DNA of 64,000 nt from Alteromonas sp. C1M14 (GCF_018860965.1 NZ_JAHKQF010000015.1:248001-312000), one strand, 5' to 3'. Positions 53,373 to 63,488 are shown, counted from the first letter of the stretch. A program made the numbers and translations. The notes: generated by a model from the letters alone, not told the origin.

Positions 53373-53891
53373 ATGTTTGAGTTTTTGCTTCATGGGTTTC
53401 CCGTGTTGTGTGCGATTATGTCCTTTTGGTCTAATACCGAAAAAAAACTTCTGCTATTAAATTTAGCTCTGTGTGTTTCTATTGCATCATTATTGGCCTA
53501 TGAACAGGCATGGGGAGGAGCCGTGGTGATCACAATAGCAGGGCTAAGCACCACGTACCGACTGGTAAAGCAGAAGCTATTATCGACACAAGCCACCTAT
53601 ATTAGCCTGTTTATTATGACCGCCATTGTCATGGCCATAAATGTGACCACCCATCAAACTGGTATGTTGTCACTGATGCCTGTGTTTACCTTTATGGCAT
53701 ATCGTTTTGGAGAGCTCTACTGTAAAGAATCAGGGTTACGCATTTGCATGATTGTGGGCTCGACAAACTTTATGATCTACGGACTGCTCACCCAAACGTG
53801 GGGGCTCGCAGTGACAGAAATGTTGTTTGCTCTGTCAAATTCTTGGTATTGGTTAAAGCTAAAACGAGGGTTATCGGCAGATCCTATTTAG
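53373..53891 (+). CDS. YgjV family inner-membrane protein
   Basis: A 172-residue protein with about six hydrophobic helices and short loops, matching the Imp-YgjV family in length and in the segment LMPVFTFMAYRFGELYCKESGLRICMI. Function unknown. Convergent with the next gene, one base between stops. Confidence 0.8.
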   Translation: MFEFLLHGFPVLCAIMSFWSNTEKKLLLLNLALCVSIASLLAYEQAWGGAVVITIAGLSTTYRLVKQKLLSTQATYISLFIMTAIVMAINVTTHQTGMLSLMPVFTFMAYRFGELYCKESGLRICMIVGSTNFMIYGLLTQTWGLAVTEMLFALSNSWYWLKLKRGLSADPI

Positions 53892-53892
53892 C

Positions 53893-54798
53893 TCAAACAC
53901 TGGGGACGAAAGGCGAGATTTTTTCCCATACGGTGTCCGTATCGATGCGCATACTACTGTTAACAACACAAAATAACCCGGTGCCATTCGGGGAAAAACT
54001 CTGTTGTGGAACCCATTGTTCAAAGGGATGGGAATCATGGATCAATAACTGTTGGGGATAGGCAGCAGAATTAGCAGTAACGTGATATTTATCAAGCAAG
54101 CCTAACTTTTGGGCACACAGGTAGTACAAAGAATACTCGGTCCAACGCCCTCGGCGCTGGCGATATAACGTCCAGTTCGAGGGAGATGTCGGGTTATGTA
54201 ATCTGCACATTTTATCCACCCATGAGCCTTTACCCCGCAAATTTGCGGCTATTTCCTGGGTGGTAGCCTCGCTGATATCCCGGGCCATTATTGCCGGCGT
54301 GACAGACATGCCAACCGAACTATCCCCTACCTTATCGGACATTTTTAAAATACGCGCCGACGACTTCCACCATTTTGGATGCAGTGCTCTGTCTTCATAT
54401 TGTATAAGGGCTTTGTTGTCGGGCAACAACAATGATGTGGTCAAGGGGCGTAAACAAATCGCATCGGCATCCAGGGTAAGATAATAAGGTGTTTGTACGT
54501 ATTTGTAAGCGCCTAATTTAATCAACTGCTGCTTGCGCCAGCCTCGTACCTTGGGGTGATGTGCAAGTTCCGGTAACACGGCATCTTCACTGAGTACGCG
54601 AATAGCTAGCTTTTCCCAAGGCTGAAGTTGCGCTTGAATAATATCGACTTCGTTGTCGGGACAAATTACCAGGATTTCTTTTAACACCTCAGTGGCGTTA
54701 AATGCCATTAATGTTTTAAACAATATTGCCGCGCGGCCTAAATCATTAACGTTATAACTTCCTTCCGCCCGCAAGGGTAATACTGCACTTAAGGACAT
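53893..54798 (-). CDS. DUF6492 glycosyltransferase-like protein
   Basis: A 301-residue cytosolic protein. The nucleotide-sugar binding pattern TPYYLTLDADAICLRPL carries a D-x-D motif (DAD) expected of GT-A glycosyltransferases, and later RRGRWTEYSLYYLCAQ resembles acceptor-site sequence in DUF6492 proteins. Substrate unknown. It may decorate a surface glycan, but no glycan cluster is adjacent. Confidence 0.75.
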   Translation of the reverse strand: MSLSAVLPLRAEGSYNVNDLGRAAILFKTLMAFNATEVLKEILVICPDNEVDIIQAQLQPWEKLAIRVLSEDAVLPELAHHPKVRGWRKQQLIKLGAYKYVQTPYYLTLDADAICLRPLTTSLLLPDNKALIQYEDRALHPKWWKSSARILKMSDKVGDSSVGMSVTPAIMARDISEATTQEIAANLRGKGSWVDKMCRLHNPTSPSNWTLYRQRRGRWTEYSLYYLCAQKLGLLDKYHVTANSAAYPQQLLIHDSHPFEQWVPQQSFSPNGTGLFCVVNSSMRIDTDTVWEKISPFVPSV

Positions 54799-54916
54799 GC
54801 ATCCGCTCCACTGTCTTGATAACCTAATTACACATCGAAACCGTATTTATTTCAATAAGTAAAACAGGGTCTTAGAGTAAATCTGTTATAAGAGTATGGG
54901 TAAATGGTGAATGAAC

Positions 54917-54946
54917 AAAAAAGCCACGCTGAGGCGTGGCTTTTTT
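54917..54946 (-). terminator. Terminator of the TonB receptor gene
   Basis: 13-bp stem (54917-54929 with 54934-54946) around a TGAG loop, A and T runs on both sides. It follows the minus-strand receptor stop at 54962. Confidence 0.9.
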
Positions 54947-54961
54947 TAATCTCGATAATGA

Positions 54962-57028
54962 TTAAAAATTAAACGAGAAATCAAGACCGTAGGTTCTAGG
55001 GTCGCCAGGGTAAACCGTACCGGAGGTACCCGCCGCGGCGTACTCTTCGTCAAAGGCATTTTTCACCCATAAGGCCACATTGTACTCCACTTCTGTGCCC
55101 CATTTATAAGCAATCCGGCCATTGAGGATATCGGTGGCTTTGCGAGAGATAATTTCACTGTTCGACAAATCATTGTACTGTTTGTCGGTATAGGAATATT
55201 GGACATTATAAATTAACTGCCCCTCACCAACCTCGGTAGCATAATTAAAGTTAACACCGTAACTTAACGGCGGCGCTTGTTTAAGCTCAGAGGATTTGTC
55301 GATAAATGCCAAGGCTTCTTCGGTAATAGTGACATATTTCGCTTCAAGGGTGCCCACGTAAGCATCGATGGTCAGATCTTCTGTGGCTTGCCAAGTTACA
55401 CTGGCTTCAACACCGTAAGTTTCTACATCACCGGCATTTAAGCGTGTAAATCCGTTGGGAGTGGTACCACTAACCTGTAAGTTGGTATAGTCATTGTAAA
55501 AGGCATTCACATTCAATCGCAGTGCTTTAGAAATATCGCTTTTCACGCCCACTTCGTAGGTAACCACTGATTCGTCATCCACCACAGCGAAACTATCCGG
55601 TGACCAACCTCCCGATTTAAAACCGGTTGTCACCGACAGATAACCAAAGGCATCTTCGCTAAAGTCATAGCCCACGACGCCTTTCCAAGACAAGTTGCCC
55701 CACGTTTCTTCAGACAGACCTTCATTGGTTTGCGCTAAGCTGCTCCAGTAATCATCACTGGCATCCGCATCAAACTCTTTTGACTCCCAGGTGTACCGCA
55801 AGCCACCGGTTAGGTGTAAGCGATCATTCACATTGTAAGTGTACTGACCAAATACAGCTGCCGATTCAGTTAACAAATCAATATCCGCACTACCGAAAAT
55901 ATATTGGGTAAACTGATCCGCATCTTCGCGAAACAAGAAAACACCCGATACCCAGCTGTAATCGTCGGTATCTTTAGCAAACCGTACTTCCTGACTAAAT
56001 TGATTTTGCGCGATGTCTTGAAAGAAAGTGAGCGACACAATAGTCAGCATTTGCTGAGTTAACCGTCGATAAGAGGTTAAAGACTCAACACTCACCCCAT
56101 TATCTAGCTCCCGATGAGCCTTTAAACTTGTGCCGCTTTGATACAGGTGATTGTAAAATTCACCCAGTTCGGTATCCCCATTTATTGTGCCCCCTAATGG
56201 GAACATGGCTTGGTTGATCACAAACAGATCGCTGTTGGCGTCTTCAGGACGAGTAGGATAGCCGGGGTCTGAATTATCCCGTAAGAAATCCGCAGACCAT
56301 TGAATATCCCATGTGTCACCATAATATCGCGTGGCCACACGGGCGCCGAGTCTATCCACATCCCCTAACTGATCCCCGGTATCGGTGTTGGTAATAAACC
56401 CTTGGCGACTCTTACTAAACACAGCCACTTGCCCAGCCAACTTGTCAGTAAGGGCCTTGTTCACCATCAAATAACCTTGCACCAAATCTGATGAGCCAAT
56501 AGATGTTTTCAAAACCGTTTGATCAGACAAAGTTGGCTGTTTAGTGGTTACCCGAATGGCACCACCGTTTGAGTTACGTCCATAAAGTGTTCCTTGAGGA
56601 CCCCGCAATACTTCTAAAGATTGAATATCAGCCAGGTCTAATAAGGCCCCCGTTTGACGACCAATATATACATCATCAACATACACGCCAACGGCTGGAT
56701 CCACACCCGCGCGGGATTCATCCTCTCCGATACCACGAAGAAAAACCTTCATTCCGCTTGATGCACCCACGTTCTTTGCCACGTTGATATTGGGAACGGC
56801 TTCGTTTAACGACATGCTATCTTGCATGTTGCGTAGCTCGATGTCTTTCTCGCTCAGCGCGGTAATTGCAATGGGAACAGTCTGTAAATCTTCTTCTTTG
56901 TACTGAGCTCTAACAGTTATGCGTTCGAGCTCCTGAGCACTAACTGATTGGCATGCACATGCCACCGACAGTGAAAGAAACAAATGTGGTGATATCCGGC
57001 TAACGGCGTTGCGGTGTTTCTTACTCAT
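54962..57028 (-). CDS. TonB-dependent outer-membrane receptor
   Basis: A 688-residue receptor. The signal peptide is about 30 residues (HLFLSLSVACACQSVSAQ). The plug has LERITVRAQYKEEDLQTVP (TonB-box region), KVFLRGIGEDESRAGVDPAVG, VYVDDVYIGRQTGALLDLAD and IQSLEVLRGPQGTLYGRN; the barrel ends in DFSFNF. This is the large class of receptors for varied organic compounds in marine gammaproteobacteria; no transport or enzyme gene next to it hints at the ligand. Monocistronic with its own terminator. Confidence 0.92.
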   Translation of the reverse strand: MSKKHRNAVSRISPHLFLSLSVACACQSVSAQELERITVRAQYKEEDLQTVPIAITALSEKDIELRNMQDSMSLNEAVPNINVAKNVGASSGMKVFLRGIGEDESRAGVDPAVGVYVDDVYIGRQTGALLDLADIQSLEVLRGPQGTLYGRNSNGGAIRVTTKQPTLSDQTVLKTSIGSSDLVQGYLMVNKALTDKLAGQVAVFSKSRQGFITNTDTGDQLGDVDRLGARVATRYYGDTWDIQWSADFLRDNSDPGYPTRPEDANSDLFVINQAMFPLGGTINGDTELGEFYNHLYQSGTSLKAHRELDNGVSVESLTSYRRLTQQMLTIVSLTFFQDIAQNQFSQEVRFAKDTDDYSWVSGVFLFREDADQFTQYIFGSADIDLLTESAAVFGQYTYNVNDRLHLTGGLRYTWESKEFDADASDDYWSSLAQTNEGLSEETWGNLSWKGVVGYDFSEDAFGYLSVTTGFKSGGWSPDSFAVVDDESVVTYEVGVKSDISKALRLNVNAFYNDYTNLQVSGTTPNGFTRLNAGDVETYGVEASVTWQATEDLTIDAYVGTLEAKYVTITEEALAFIDKSSELKQAPPLSYGVNFNYATEVGEGQLIYNVQYSYTDKQYNDLSNSEIISRKATDILNGRIAYKWGTEVEYNVALWVKNAFDEEYAAAGTSGTVYPGDPRTYGLDFSFNF

Positions 57029-57357
57029 TCTAAATCCTTGGTAATATTGTTAGTGGCACATTAATCATTATTGACATACTATTATATCTTTATACCATTA
57101 AATCACTCGCTGCAAGGATTAACACAAACTTTATAAGAATGTGATTGGTGGTTTACATAAAACGAGGCCAAAAAGAAAGGCAAAACAGAGTACCTGAATT
57201 TGCCCATTTATAATGCATTAAGTATATCCAACCATCGTTAAAATTAAGGTGTTAATTGGCAAAGTTAGGTATCTAATTTTGTTTGACAATTAACATGGCG
57301 GTCAAGACCAATTGGTGGAATGCTTTTTCCAGTACCTACCCCTGCTTAAGGATTACA
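57029..57357. other. Divergent intergenic region, receptor / MATE
   Basis: 329 bp holding the promoters of both flanking genes. I see only a weak AATCATTATTGA patch near the receptor side, insufficient for a Fur box, and AAGGA as ribosome binding site of the MATE gene. Confidence 0.4.
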
Positions 57358-58704
57358 ATGGAAGATTTAACTCGCGGTTCTTTGAGTCGCCACTTAATAA
57401 AAATGGCGATCCCCGTTGCCGTTGGACTTTTTATACAAACCCTGTACTTTTTAGTCGACTTGTATTTTGTTGGTCGATTAGGCGGTATCGCCATTGCTGC
57501 CGTAAGCAGTGCTGGTAGTTTATTTTTCTTAATTTTAGGTCTTACCCAAGTATTGAATATTGGTTGTGCGTCTTTGGTTGCAAACGCGGTAGGTGGCAAA
57601 GATAAAGACCGAGCAAGTCATATTTTTAACCAATCATTACGTATTGCTATATTGGCAACTCTGGTACTTGGTGTACTCGGATACGGAAGTGCCGGATGGA
57701 TTTTCACGGTACTGACAGCCGACAGCGAAACTAAGCGTCTAGCCTTATCTTATTTTTATTGGTTTTTTCCTTCCCTCCTTGCCCAATTTACCATGACCGT
57801 ACTAGGCGCTGGATTACGGGGAACCGGTATTGTTAAACCGGTCATGATCATCTCCATGCTAGGAATATTACTTAATATACTGCTGTCTCCAATTCTTATT
57901 GAGGGCTGGCTCACTGGGTTACCGTTAGGAGTGGTCGGGGCGGGACTGGCTAGCAGTATTGCGGCCATGCTATCGCTGTTTTTATTAGCCCGATATTGCA
58001 AAGTAAAAGATCGCTATTTAACTGTTGCCCCCTTTAGCGTTGCTCTTGATATGTCCACGGTGAAGCGCATTCTCAATGTGGGCCTGCCCGCTGGCGGCGA
58101 GTTTATTCTTACGTTTTTCTATATGTCCGTGATTTATTGGGCACTCAGTCAATTCACCTCTCAAGCGCAAGCAGGGTTTGGCATCGGTATACGAATAATG
58201 CAATCCCTATTTTTACCGGTGATGGCCGTGGCCTTTGCTGCACCTGCGGTGATCGGTCAAAACTTGGGGGCCGGTAACACGGCAAGGATCATGCAGGCCT
58301 ATCGTACCACTGCCACCATTACCGCTATTCTTATGGCCATCATATCCATCGTGTGCTTTTTTGTTCCCCAATTATTTGTGGGTAAATTTACCCAAGATCC
58401 TGAAGTCATTTTAGTCGCCACCGGCTTTTTGAGTATGGCTGCCTTTAACTTCATTCCCGCCGGTTATGTGCTTGCAGCGAGCAGCGTGTTTCAAGGGTTG
58501 GGAAATACACTGCCGTCTTTTTATAGTTCAATCACCCGTATGGGGGTGTTTGCCTTACCGGTAATTTATCTTTCACTTACCCAACAACTCGCCATCCAAG
58601 AAATTTGGTATCTGTCGGTGTTTTCTGTGTACGTTCAGGCTCTGATGAGCTACCTGCTAGTCACTCGCGCCTTAGCGCGAATCAGCAAGGTAACAAAGTT
58701 ATAA
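57358..58704 (+). CDS. MATE family multidrug efflux transporter
   Basis: A 448-residue inner-membrane exporter with twelve helices, using sodium or proton gradient to expel cationic drugs or metabolites. Family features: IPVAVGLFIQTLYFLVDLYFVGRLG, LGAGLRGTGIVKPVMIIS, PLGVVGAGLASSIAAM and QNLGAGNTARIMQAYR. I start at ATG 57358 (MEDLTRGSLSRHL) with AAGGA six bases upstream; an earlier in-frame start at 57283 adds 25 atypical residues. Monocistronic. Confidence 0.93.
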   Translation: MEDLTRGSLSRHLIKMAIPVAVGLFIQTLYFLVDLYFVGRLGGIAIAAVSSAGSLFFLILGLTQVLNIGCASLVANAVGGKDKDRASHIFNQSLRIAILATLVLGVLGYGSAGWIFTVLTADSETKRLALSYFYWFFPSLLAQFTMTVLGAGLRGTGIVKPVMIISMLGILLNILLSPILIEGWLTGLPLGVVGAGLASSIAAMLSLFLLARYCKVKDRYLTVAPFSVALDMSTVKRILNVGLPAGGEFILTFFYMSVIYWALSQFTSQAQAGFGIGIRIMQSLFLPVMAVAFAAPAVIGQNLGAGNTARIMQAYRTTATITAILMAIISIVCFFVPQLFVGKFTQDPEVILVATGFLSMAAFNFIPAGYVLAASSVFQGLGNTLPSFYSSITRMGVFALPVIYLSLTQQLAIQEIWYLSVFSVYVQALMSYLLVTRALARISKVTKL

Positions 58705-58766
58705 ACGGCTATATCACCTGTAAATGGGGGCATTTGTAAGGGGTTCATCAATTGCGCCCCTTGTGA

Positions 58767-59186
58767 CTACAAACAATGCGTTAGCACAATTTGGTTATAC
58801 CTTTTGGCATAATCGTAGGCTTGGCTGCGATAGGCGGTAGACTCACCCACTCGCAGCGTGTCGGATGTGCCACGAATAACGCGATAGCCACACTTCTCGC
58901 GTAAGGTGGGAAGAGGATACACTGCCATATCAATCCCAGGGATAGACACGACCCTACCGCCAAAGGCTAACAAACGTAAATCGCCATCATGGATTGCTTG
59001 TGTGGCATCCTGCTTAGGATCGGCATCCATGACCCACTGTAAAGGGTGTGAAGGTTGTGTGCCCTTATTATCCATTGTCGCGGAAGTTTGCTCCTTCCCC
59101 GCCATGTTACCGGCGCAGCCATGACACCCCACACTCACTAATACGGCCGTTAGCATTAGAGACCATGTTTTACCCATCATAACCAT
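58767..59186 (-). CDS. Small lipoprotein coupled to the protease gene
   Basis: A 139-residue lipoprotein: signal GKTWSLMLTAVLVSVGC with lipobox VSVGC. The mature part includes GDLRLLAFGGRVVSIPGID and a C-terminal region with RGTSDTLRVGES. Its ATG overlaps the stop of the large protease gene (TAATG), so the two are made together. No family recognised; it could be a chaperone, inhibitor or anchor of the protease. A start at 59177 is possible. Confidence 0.7.
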   Translation of the reverse strand: MVMMGKTWSLMLTAVLVSVGCHGCAGNMAGKEQTSATMDNKGTQPSHPLQWVMDADPKQDATQAIHDGDLRLLAFGGRVVSIPGIDMAVYPLPTLREKCGYRVIRGTSDTLRVGESTAYRSQAYDYAKRYNQIVLTHCL

Positions 59187-61873
59187 TATCTTTGCATCCG
59201 CCGGCGCAGACGTATAAAGGTCACACCACTTAATAAGGCCAACCACCCTAGTCCTAAACTCCCACCACCTGAATCACTGCTTGTGGTATCCGCGCTGTCA
59301 TTGCTGTCGGTCTGTTCTGTTTCTGCGGCATTCACCGTGATAGTTAATGTGGCGCTATCAGTAAGGGCACCGTCAGACACGGTATATTTAATGGATTCTG
59401 TGCCCGATAGCCCGGCTTCAGGTTGATAGCTAATTTCATCATCATTGATGCTCACTAGGCTACTACCGGTATAGGTAATAGAGGTAATACTTAGAGTATC
59501 ACCGTCGCTGTCACTATCATTGCTAAGTACATCAATGAAGGCCTCCCCACTGTCTTGTTCTACTGTTGCCGTATCGTCACTGGCTACCGGCGCTGCATTC
59601 ACCGCATTTACCGTAATGACGAGTGGATAACTAATAGAGTCATTAACACCATCGTTTACCGTTGCCGATACCGATAGTTCACCATAAAAATCAAGATCCG
59701 GGATCACCGTATTGCCATCTAGGGTGTAATTACTGCCGGTTTCAAGGGTTAAAGTAAAGTTGTCGGGGTAAGATGAATCGGTATCGGTAACCTCTAGATC
59801 ATCTAAGGTTAGGGTGATACTGCTGTTTTCATCCACTGATAAATCAGCCTGCCCTTCAATAATGGGAGCAACAGCCAATTCACTTGCGTAGATGGTAAAC
59901 GCAGCGGGGTTAACCGCATAAAACACATTGTCACTACAACTGACCATCACTCGGGCCACTGTAGTGGCGGTATTCGGCACCACGACACTTTGTGTGCCAT
60001 CGTTGTCGGTAGCACTGCTAAGGGTGGTATCAAATACATTGTCGCCATCAAGATCCGCGGTAATGTCCACCGTGTCACAGCTAATGGGGCTAGATTGGGT
60101 ATTTGCTGTATTCCAGGTAACGTTTTCTTCGCTGTTACCCTCCCAAATACTACTTGCAACGGGCTGGGTAACGGCAAAGGTTTCACCAGTATCGCTTACC
60201 TCTAAGGTCACATCTGCGGTATCCACTCCACCCAGGTTGTCTTTTACCGTGACACGAAAGTTAAGCTCTCGGTCGGTGGTGGGGTAAGTCTCACCAAAAC
60301 TCACCGTACCGGTGAGCACATCCGCTAACGCCGGAAAATAGCGATAGCTAAGGGCACTGGCTTGGTAAGAACGAAACAAAGGGTTTGCCCCATTGTCCGT
60401 GCTCATTTCCGTACCATCGGCCGTTCCCCCCTCGTCGCCTCCAGCGTCCATTTCTTCCCAAGTATAACTAAGCACATCATCGTCATCATCAGTGGCGCTG
60501 GCCTCCAAGTAAAACGCGGTGTTCGCTGGGATTGTATAACCACTGCTATCGACACTCACACTCGGTGCCAAATTGTCTATGCTGGTACGTGTACCACAGG
60601 TTGCTCCCCGGCCTGTCTCAACATAATCGCGGATCTGCTCCACAGAATGGGCATGAAAATAGGGATCCGCTGAGGTTTCTATATTTTGGCCACTACAAAG
60701 ACCAGCGTAAGACATAATGGTTGAGCCACTGCCGGGCTCAACGGCACTGTTATTTGAACGCTGATCTTCAGCACAATCGCTGCTATCTTGAGCGTTGAAA
60801 GAATGCTCAGCGTCGAGTTGATGGCCTAATTCATGAGTAACAAGATCGATATAAAAACGTTCCCCTTGTGGGGAGGTGTTGCCACTATAGCCTTGTGCCT
60901 TGTAGCTACCATTACATACCACCCCCACATACGCTAAACCGCCAGGGTTGGTTGCCAGCAAATGCCCAATATCATAGTTGTCGGTGCCAATAGCGTCGTC
61001 GATAACGGTTTGATTGGTGGCAAGATCATCGGCAGAGTCAGAGTTGGTGTAGGGATCGGTATCACCATCGGTGTAGATAATGTCTTCGTTATCTACCATT
61101 TCAAATTGGATAGCCGTATCAACCAATAATATTTGATTAACCCGATTCACCAGTGCAACCATTTCTGCAATGGCATCCTCTTTCGTGCCGCCAACAGCTT
61201 GGGTGTATTCACCTGTCGCACTTAACGCAAGGCGATAGGTAATAAGGGTATCACCGGTGGTTTTTTGTGCTGTAGCTACCTGGGGATCCTGATCTTCTTC
61301 TGCCAAACTAGCGGCTTCCAACACATCGTCTACAGTACTTGCCAGTAAGCTTTCGCCTTCGCCATCTTGATAGTAGTAACTGACATATTCTTCGTTATTG
61401 TCTTCATAAACCGGTGACAACAACACCCACTTTCCGTTGTAACGATAAATTCCGCTTAACCCTTTGTGGGTAAGACTAAATCGGCCTATGTTTTTGGGCG
61501 CATCAACTTGCGCGGCCTGATATGACATAAATTGAGGGTAACGAGATGCAAGGGAAGCCGACATAACCTGAGATGGCGTTAGAGTAAAATCCCCTTGAGT
61601 ACCATCGGGCAGAGGAATGGCCAGCGTAATAGTGGCACTTTTATCAGCAAATCGTTCTTCTAGCACCGCACTGTCCAAGGTTTGATAATTCCCCTTAGCC
61701 ACAGACACTTTCTTTTGCTGAGTATAGCCAGACGCCTTCCCCTGTGCAGATTCTATCCACAATCCGTCAGCAGCCACCACATTCGCCACCGACAACGCGC
61801 TAACCCCAGATAAACCCACTACCGCAATACGCTTAGCAATATGACTAAATACGCGTTTCGCTACAACTTGCAT
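59186..61873 (-). CDS. Secreted reprolysin-like (M12B-type) metalloprotease with GlyGly-CTERM anchor
   Basis: An 895-residue exported protease. After the signal peptide (about 33 residues) and a prodomain-like region of some 190 residues comes a reprolysin-type catalytic domain: VTHELGHQLDAEHSF has the HExxHxxxxxH zinc site (about residue 345) and TIMSYAGLCSG is the Met-turn. Cadherin-like/tandem-95 beta repeats occupy about 560-860 (VDENSSITLTLDDLEVTD, DDTATVEQDSGEAFIDVLSN). The end is a GlyGly-CTERM sorting signal: GGGSLGLGW, a hydrophobic helix, then RLRRR. Proteins with this signal exit by type II secretion and are processed by rhombosortase. Confidence 0.9.
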   Translation of the reverse strand: MQVVAKRVFSHIAKRIAVVGLSGVSALSVANVVAADGLWIESAQGKASGYTQQKKVSVAKGNYQTLDSAVLEERFADKSATITLAIPLPDGTQGDFTLTPSQVMSASLASRYPQFMSYQAAQVDAPKNIGRFSLTHKGLSGIYRYNGKWVLLSPVYEDNNEEYVSYYYQDGEGESLLASTVDDVLEAASLAEEDQDPQVATAQKTTGDTLITYRLALSATGEYTQAVGGTKEDAIAEMVALVNRVNQILLVDTAIQFEMVDNEDIIYTDGDTDPYTNSDSADDLATNQTVIDDAIGTDNYDIGHLLATNPGGLAYVGVVCNGSYKAQGYSGNTSPQGERFYIDLVTHELGHQLDAEHSFNAQDSSDCAEDQRSNNSAVEPGSGSTIMSYAGLCSGQNIETSADPYFHAHSVEQIRDYVETGRGATCGTRTSIDNLAPSVSVDSSGYTIPANTAFYLEASATDDDDDVLSYTWEEMDAGGDEGGTADGTEMSTDNGANPLFRSYQASALSYRYFPALADVLTGTVSFGETYPTTDRELNFRVTVKDNLGGVDTADVTLEVSDTGETFAVTQPVASSIWEGNSEENVTWNTANTQSSPISCDTVDITADLDGDNVFDTTLSSATDNDGTQSVVVPNTATTVARVMVSCSDNVFYAVNPAAFTIYASELAVAPIIEGQADLSVDENSSITLTLDDLEVTDTDSSYPDNFTLTLETGSNYTLDGNTVIPDLDFYGELSVSATVNDGVNDSISYPLVITVNAVNAAPVASDDTATVEQDSGEAFIDVLSNDSDSDGDTLSITSITYTGSSLVSINDDEISYQPEAGLSGTESIKYTVSDGALTDSATLTITVNAAETEQTDSNDSADTTSSDSGGGSLGLGWLALLSGVTFIRLRRRMQR

Positions 61874-62099
61874 AATACAACCCTAAGCGTGAAAGAAGCT
61901 TTGCCCCATAGTAGTCGAGGCACATAGGCCGAGCAACGATTTCGCGTCCCCAGCAATGTTATTTACATTGCCATAAATAACAAGAACAGCAAGCACGGGG
62001 TAACAAATTCATCGATTGGCGGTTATTCATATCCTATTCAGACTATTTATACATAATAACGGCTGTATATTCGCTGTTTAAAAATAAAAAGGAGCATTC

Positions 62100-62516
62100 A
62101 TGCAAATGAAAATATGGACGGCCGCCATGGCCACTGCGTTACTTTCAGGGTGTGCCCACGAACCCAAAACCGCCACTCCCCCTGTTTTAGAAGGCCAATG
62201 GCAAGTGGAAGATATCAATGGCAAAGGGGTCATAGATAACAGCCATTTAACATTACTTGTGGAAGGCAACAGATTGTCAGGAAGTGCAGGATGTAATAAT
62301 TTTAGCGGCACGGTGACACAAAATCAGGACGCCGTGGCTGTCAGTCAAATGGCCTTAACACGAAAAATGTGTCCTCCTGCGCTGATGCTTCAAGAGCAAG
62401 GGTACATGCAGGCATTAAATCAGGTTAGTAAGATTACGGCCGTTGCGGGAAAGCCATGGATATTGCTGGTTGATCCAGATTCCAAAAGCCGTATTAAGCT
62501 AATGCCTGCCAACTAA
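62100..62516 (+). CDS. META-domain lipoprotein (HslJ-like)
   Basis: A 138-residue lipoprotein: lipobox ATALLSGC. The META domain shows LEGQWQVEDINGKGV, the signature GSAGCNNFSGTV and MALTRKMCPPALMLQE with its paired cysteine. HslJ-type proteins are outer-membrane heat- or novobiocin-response factors. AAAGGAG precedes the ATG. Single gene. Confidence 0.9.
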   Translation: MQMKIWTAAMATALLSGCAHEPKTATPPVLEGQWQVEDINGKGVIDNSHLTLLVEGNRLSGSAGCNNFSGTVTQNQDAVAVSQMALTRKMCPPALMLQEQGYMQALNQVSKITAVAGKPWILLVDPDSKSRIKLMPAN

Positions 62517-62576
62517 CACCCAATGCAGGCTGTTTTTTAGCCGTTCGGTTGTGCTTTTGATGATTCGTTGCCCTTA

Positions 62577-63488
62577 TTAACGGAATGTCCAGGCCACAAA
62601 ACGGCTTTGCTTTTGCCCCTGCCCCATCTCTATTTTTTTAAATTGGGTGGCACCATAATAATTTACGCTGGTACTAATGGGCTTTAAATGTGCACTTTTA
62701 GACACTAAACAGGTAAACCACCCTATTTGATCTTTTACTGCGACACTTTCTTTAATCATGGTTTGAATAAAGGCTAGCTCTCCCCCATCACACCATAACT
62801 CATTTGACATGCCACCAAAATTTAAGCCTGGGTTAACCGTTCGTTTGGGTGCTTTACCCGTACGTTTATGCTTGTTTCGACCAAGATTTTCGGTTTTAAG
62901 AGCCGTACCTTTTCTCGCCTCATTGGCTGATTTATGAAACGGCGGATTGCACAGACTAAAAGCAAAATAATCATCAGCCTGAATGATATGTTTAAAGATA
63001 CACTGTTTCTCTTGCTGATGACGAACAGTGACAAGCCCCGTTAATGCGGTATTCTTCGTGACTAGGGTTTGGCAAGCTTTCACAGCCGCACTGTCGATAT
63101 CACTGCCCACAAATGTCCAGCCATAGGACTGACTGCCAATAATTGGATAAATCCCATTTGCTCCCACACCGATATCTAAGCCTTTAATGGTTTTTCCCGT
63201 GGGGATCTCGCCGTGATTTTCGCTGGCCAACAGATCGGCAATACCATGAATGTAGTCGGCCCGCCCTGGAATAGGTGGGCACAAATAGCCCTGAGGAATG
63301 TCCCAGTGCTTAATGTGGTAGTAATGCGCTAACAACGCAGCATTGAGTGCTTTTACCCCTTTAGGATCAGCAAAATCGATACTCAATTTGCCGCTTTTAG
63401 CTTGTTTCAAATAGCCAGACAGCGCAGGGTAAGTCTGACAAAGCTTGGCCATGGGGTAACCATTTTTATGAAGATTTCTTGCGTGCAT
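62577..63488 (-). CDS. rlmF: 23S rRNA (adenine(1618)-N6)-methyltransferase RlmF
   Basis: A 303-residue class-I SAM methyltransferase that modifies A1618 of 23S rRNA. Resembles E. coli RlmF (YbiN) throughout: MHARNLHKNGYP, VKALNAALLAHYYHIKHWDIP, CPPIPGRADYIHGIADLL, LDIGVGANGIYPIIG (SAM motif), CNPPFHKSANEARKG (catalytic NPPF), and EMGQGQKQSRFVAWTF. I start at ATG 63488; the upstream extension to 63599 has no family equivalent. A basic insertion (about residues 203-220, NKHKRTGKAPKRTV) separates two motifs that are nearly contiguous in E. coli. Confidence 0.95.
   Translation of the reverse strand: MHARNLHKNGYPMAKLCQTYPALSGYLKQAKSGKLSIDFADPKGVKALNAALLAHYYHIKHWDIPQGYLCPPIPGRADYIHGIADLLASENHGEIPTGKTIKGLDIGVGANGIYPIIGSQSYGWTFVGSDIDSAAVKACQTLVTKNTALTGLVTVRHQQEKQCIFKHIIQADDYFAFSLCNPPFHKSANEARKGTALKTENLGRNKHKRTGKAPKRTVNPGLNFGGMSNELWCDGGELAFIQTMIKESVAVKDQIGWFTCLVSKSAHLKPISTSVNYYGATQFKKIEMGQGQKQSRFVAWTFR

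Noticed and set aside
57029-57090. Fur-like sequence before the third TonB receptor
   Set aside because: AATCATTATTGA matches only part of the Fur consensus and is not palindromic, unlike the clear box at 21529.
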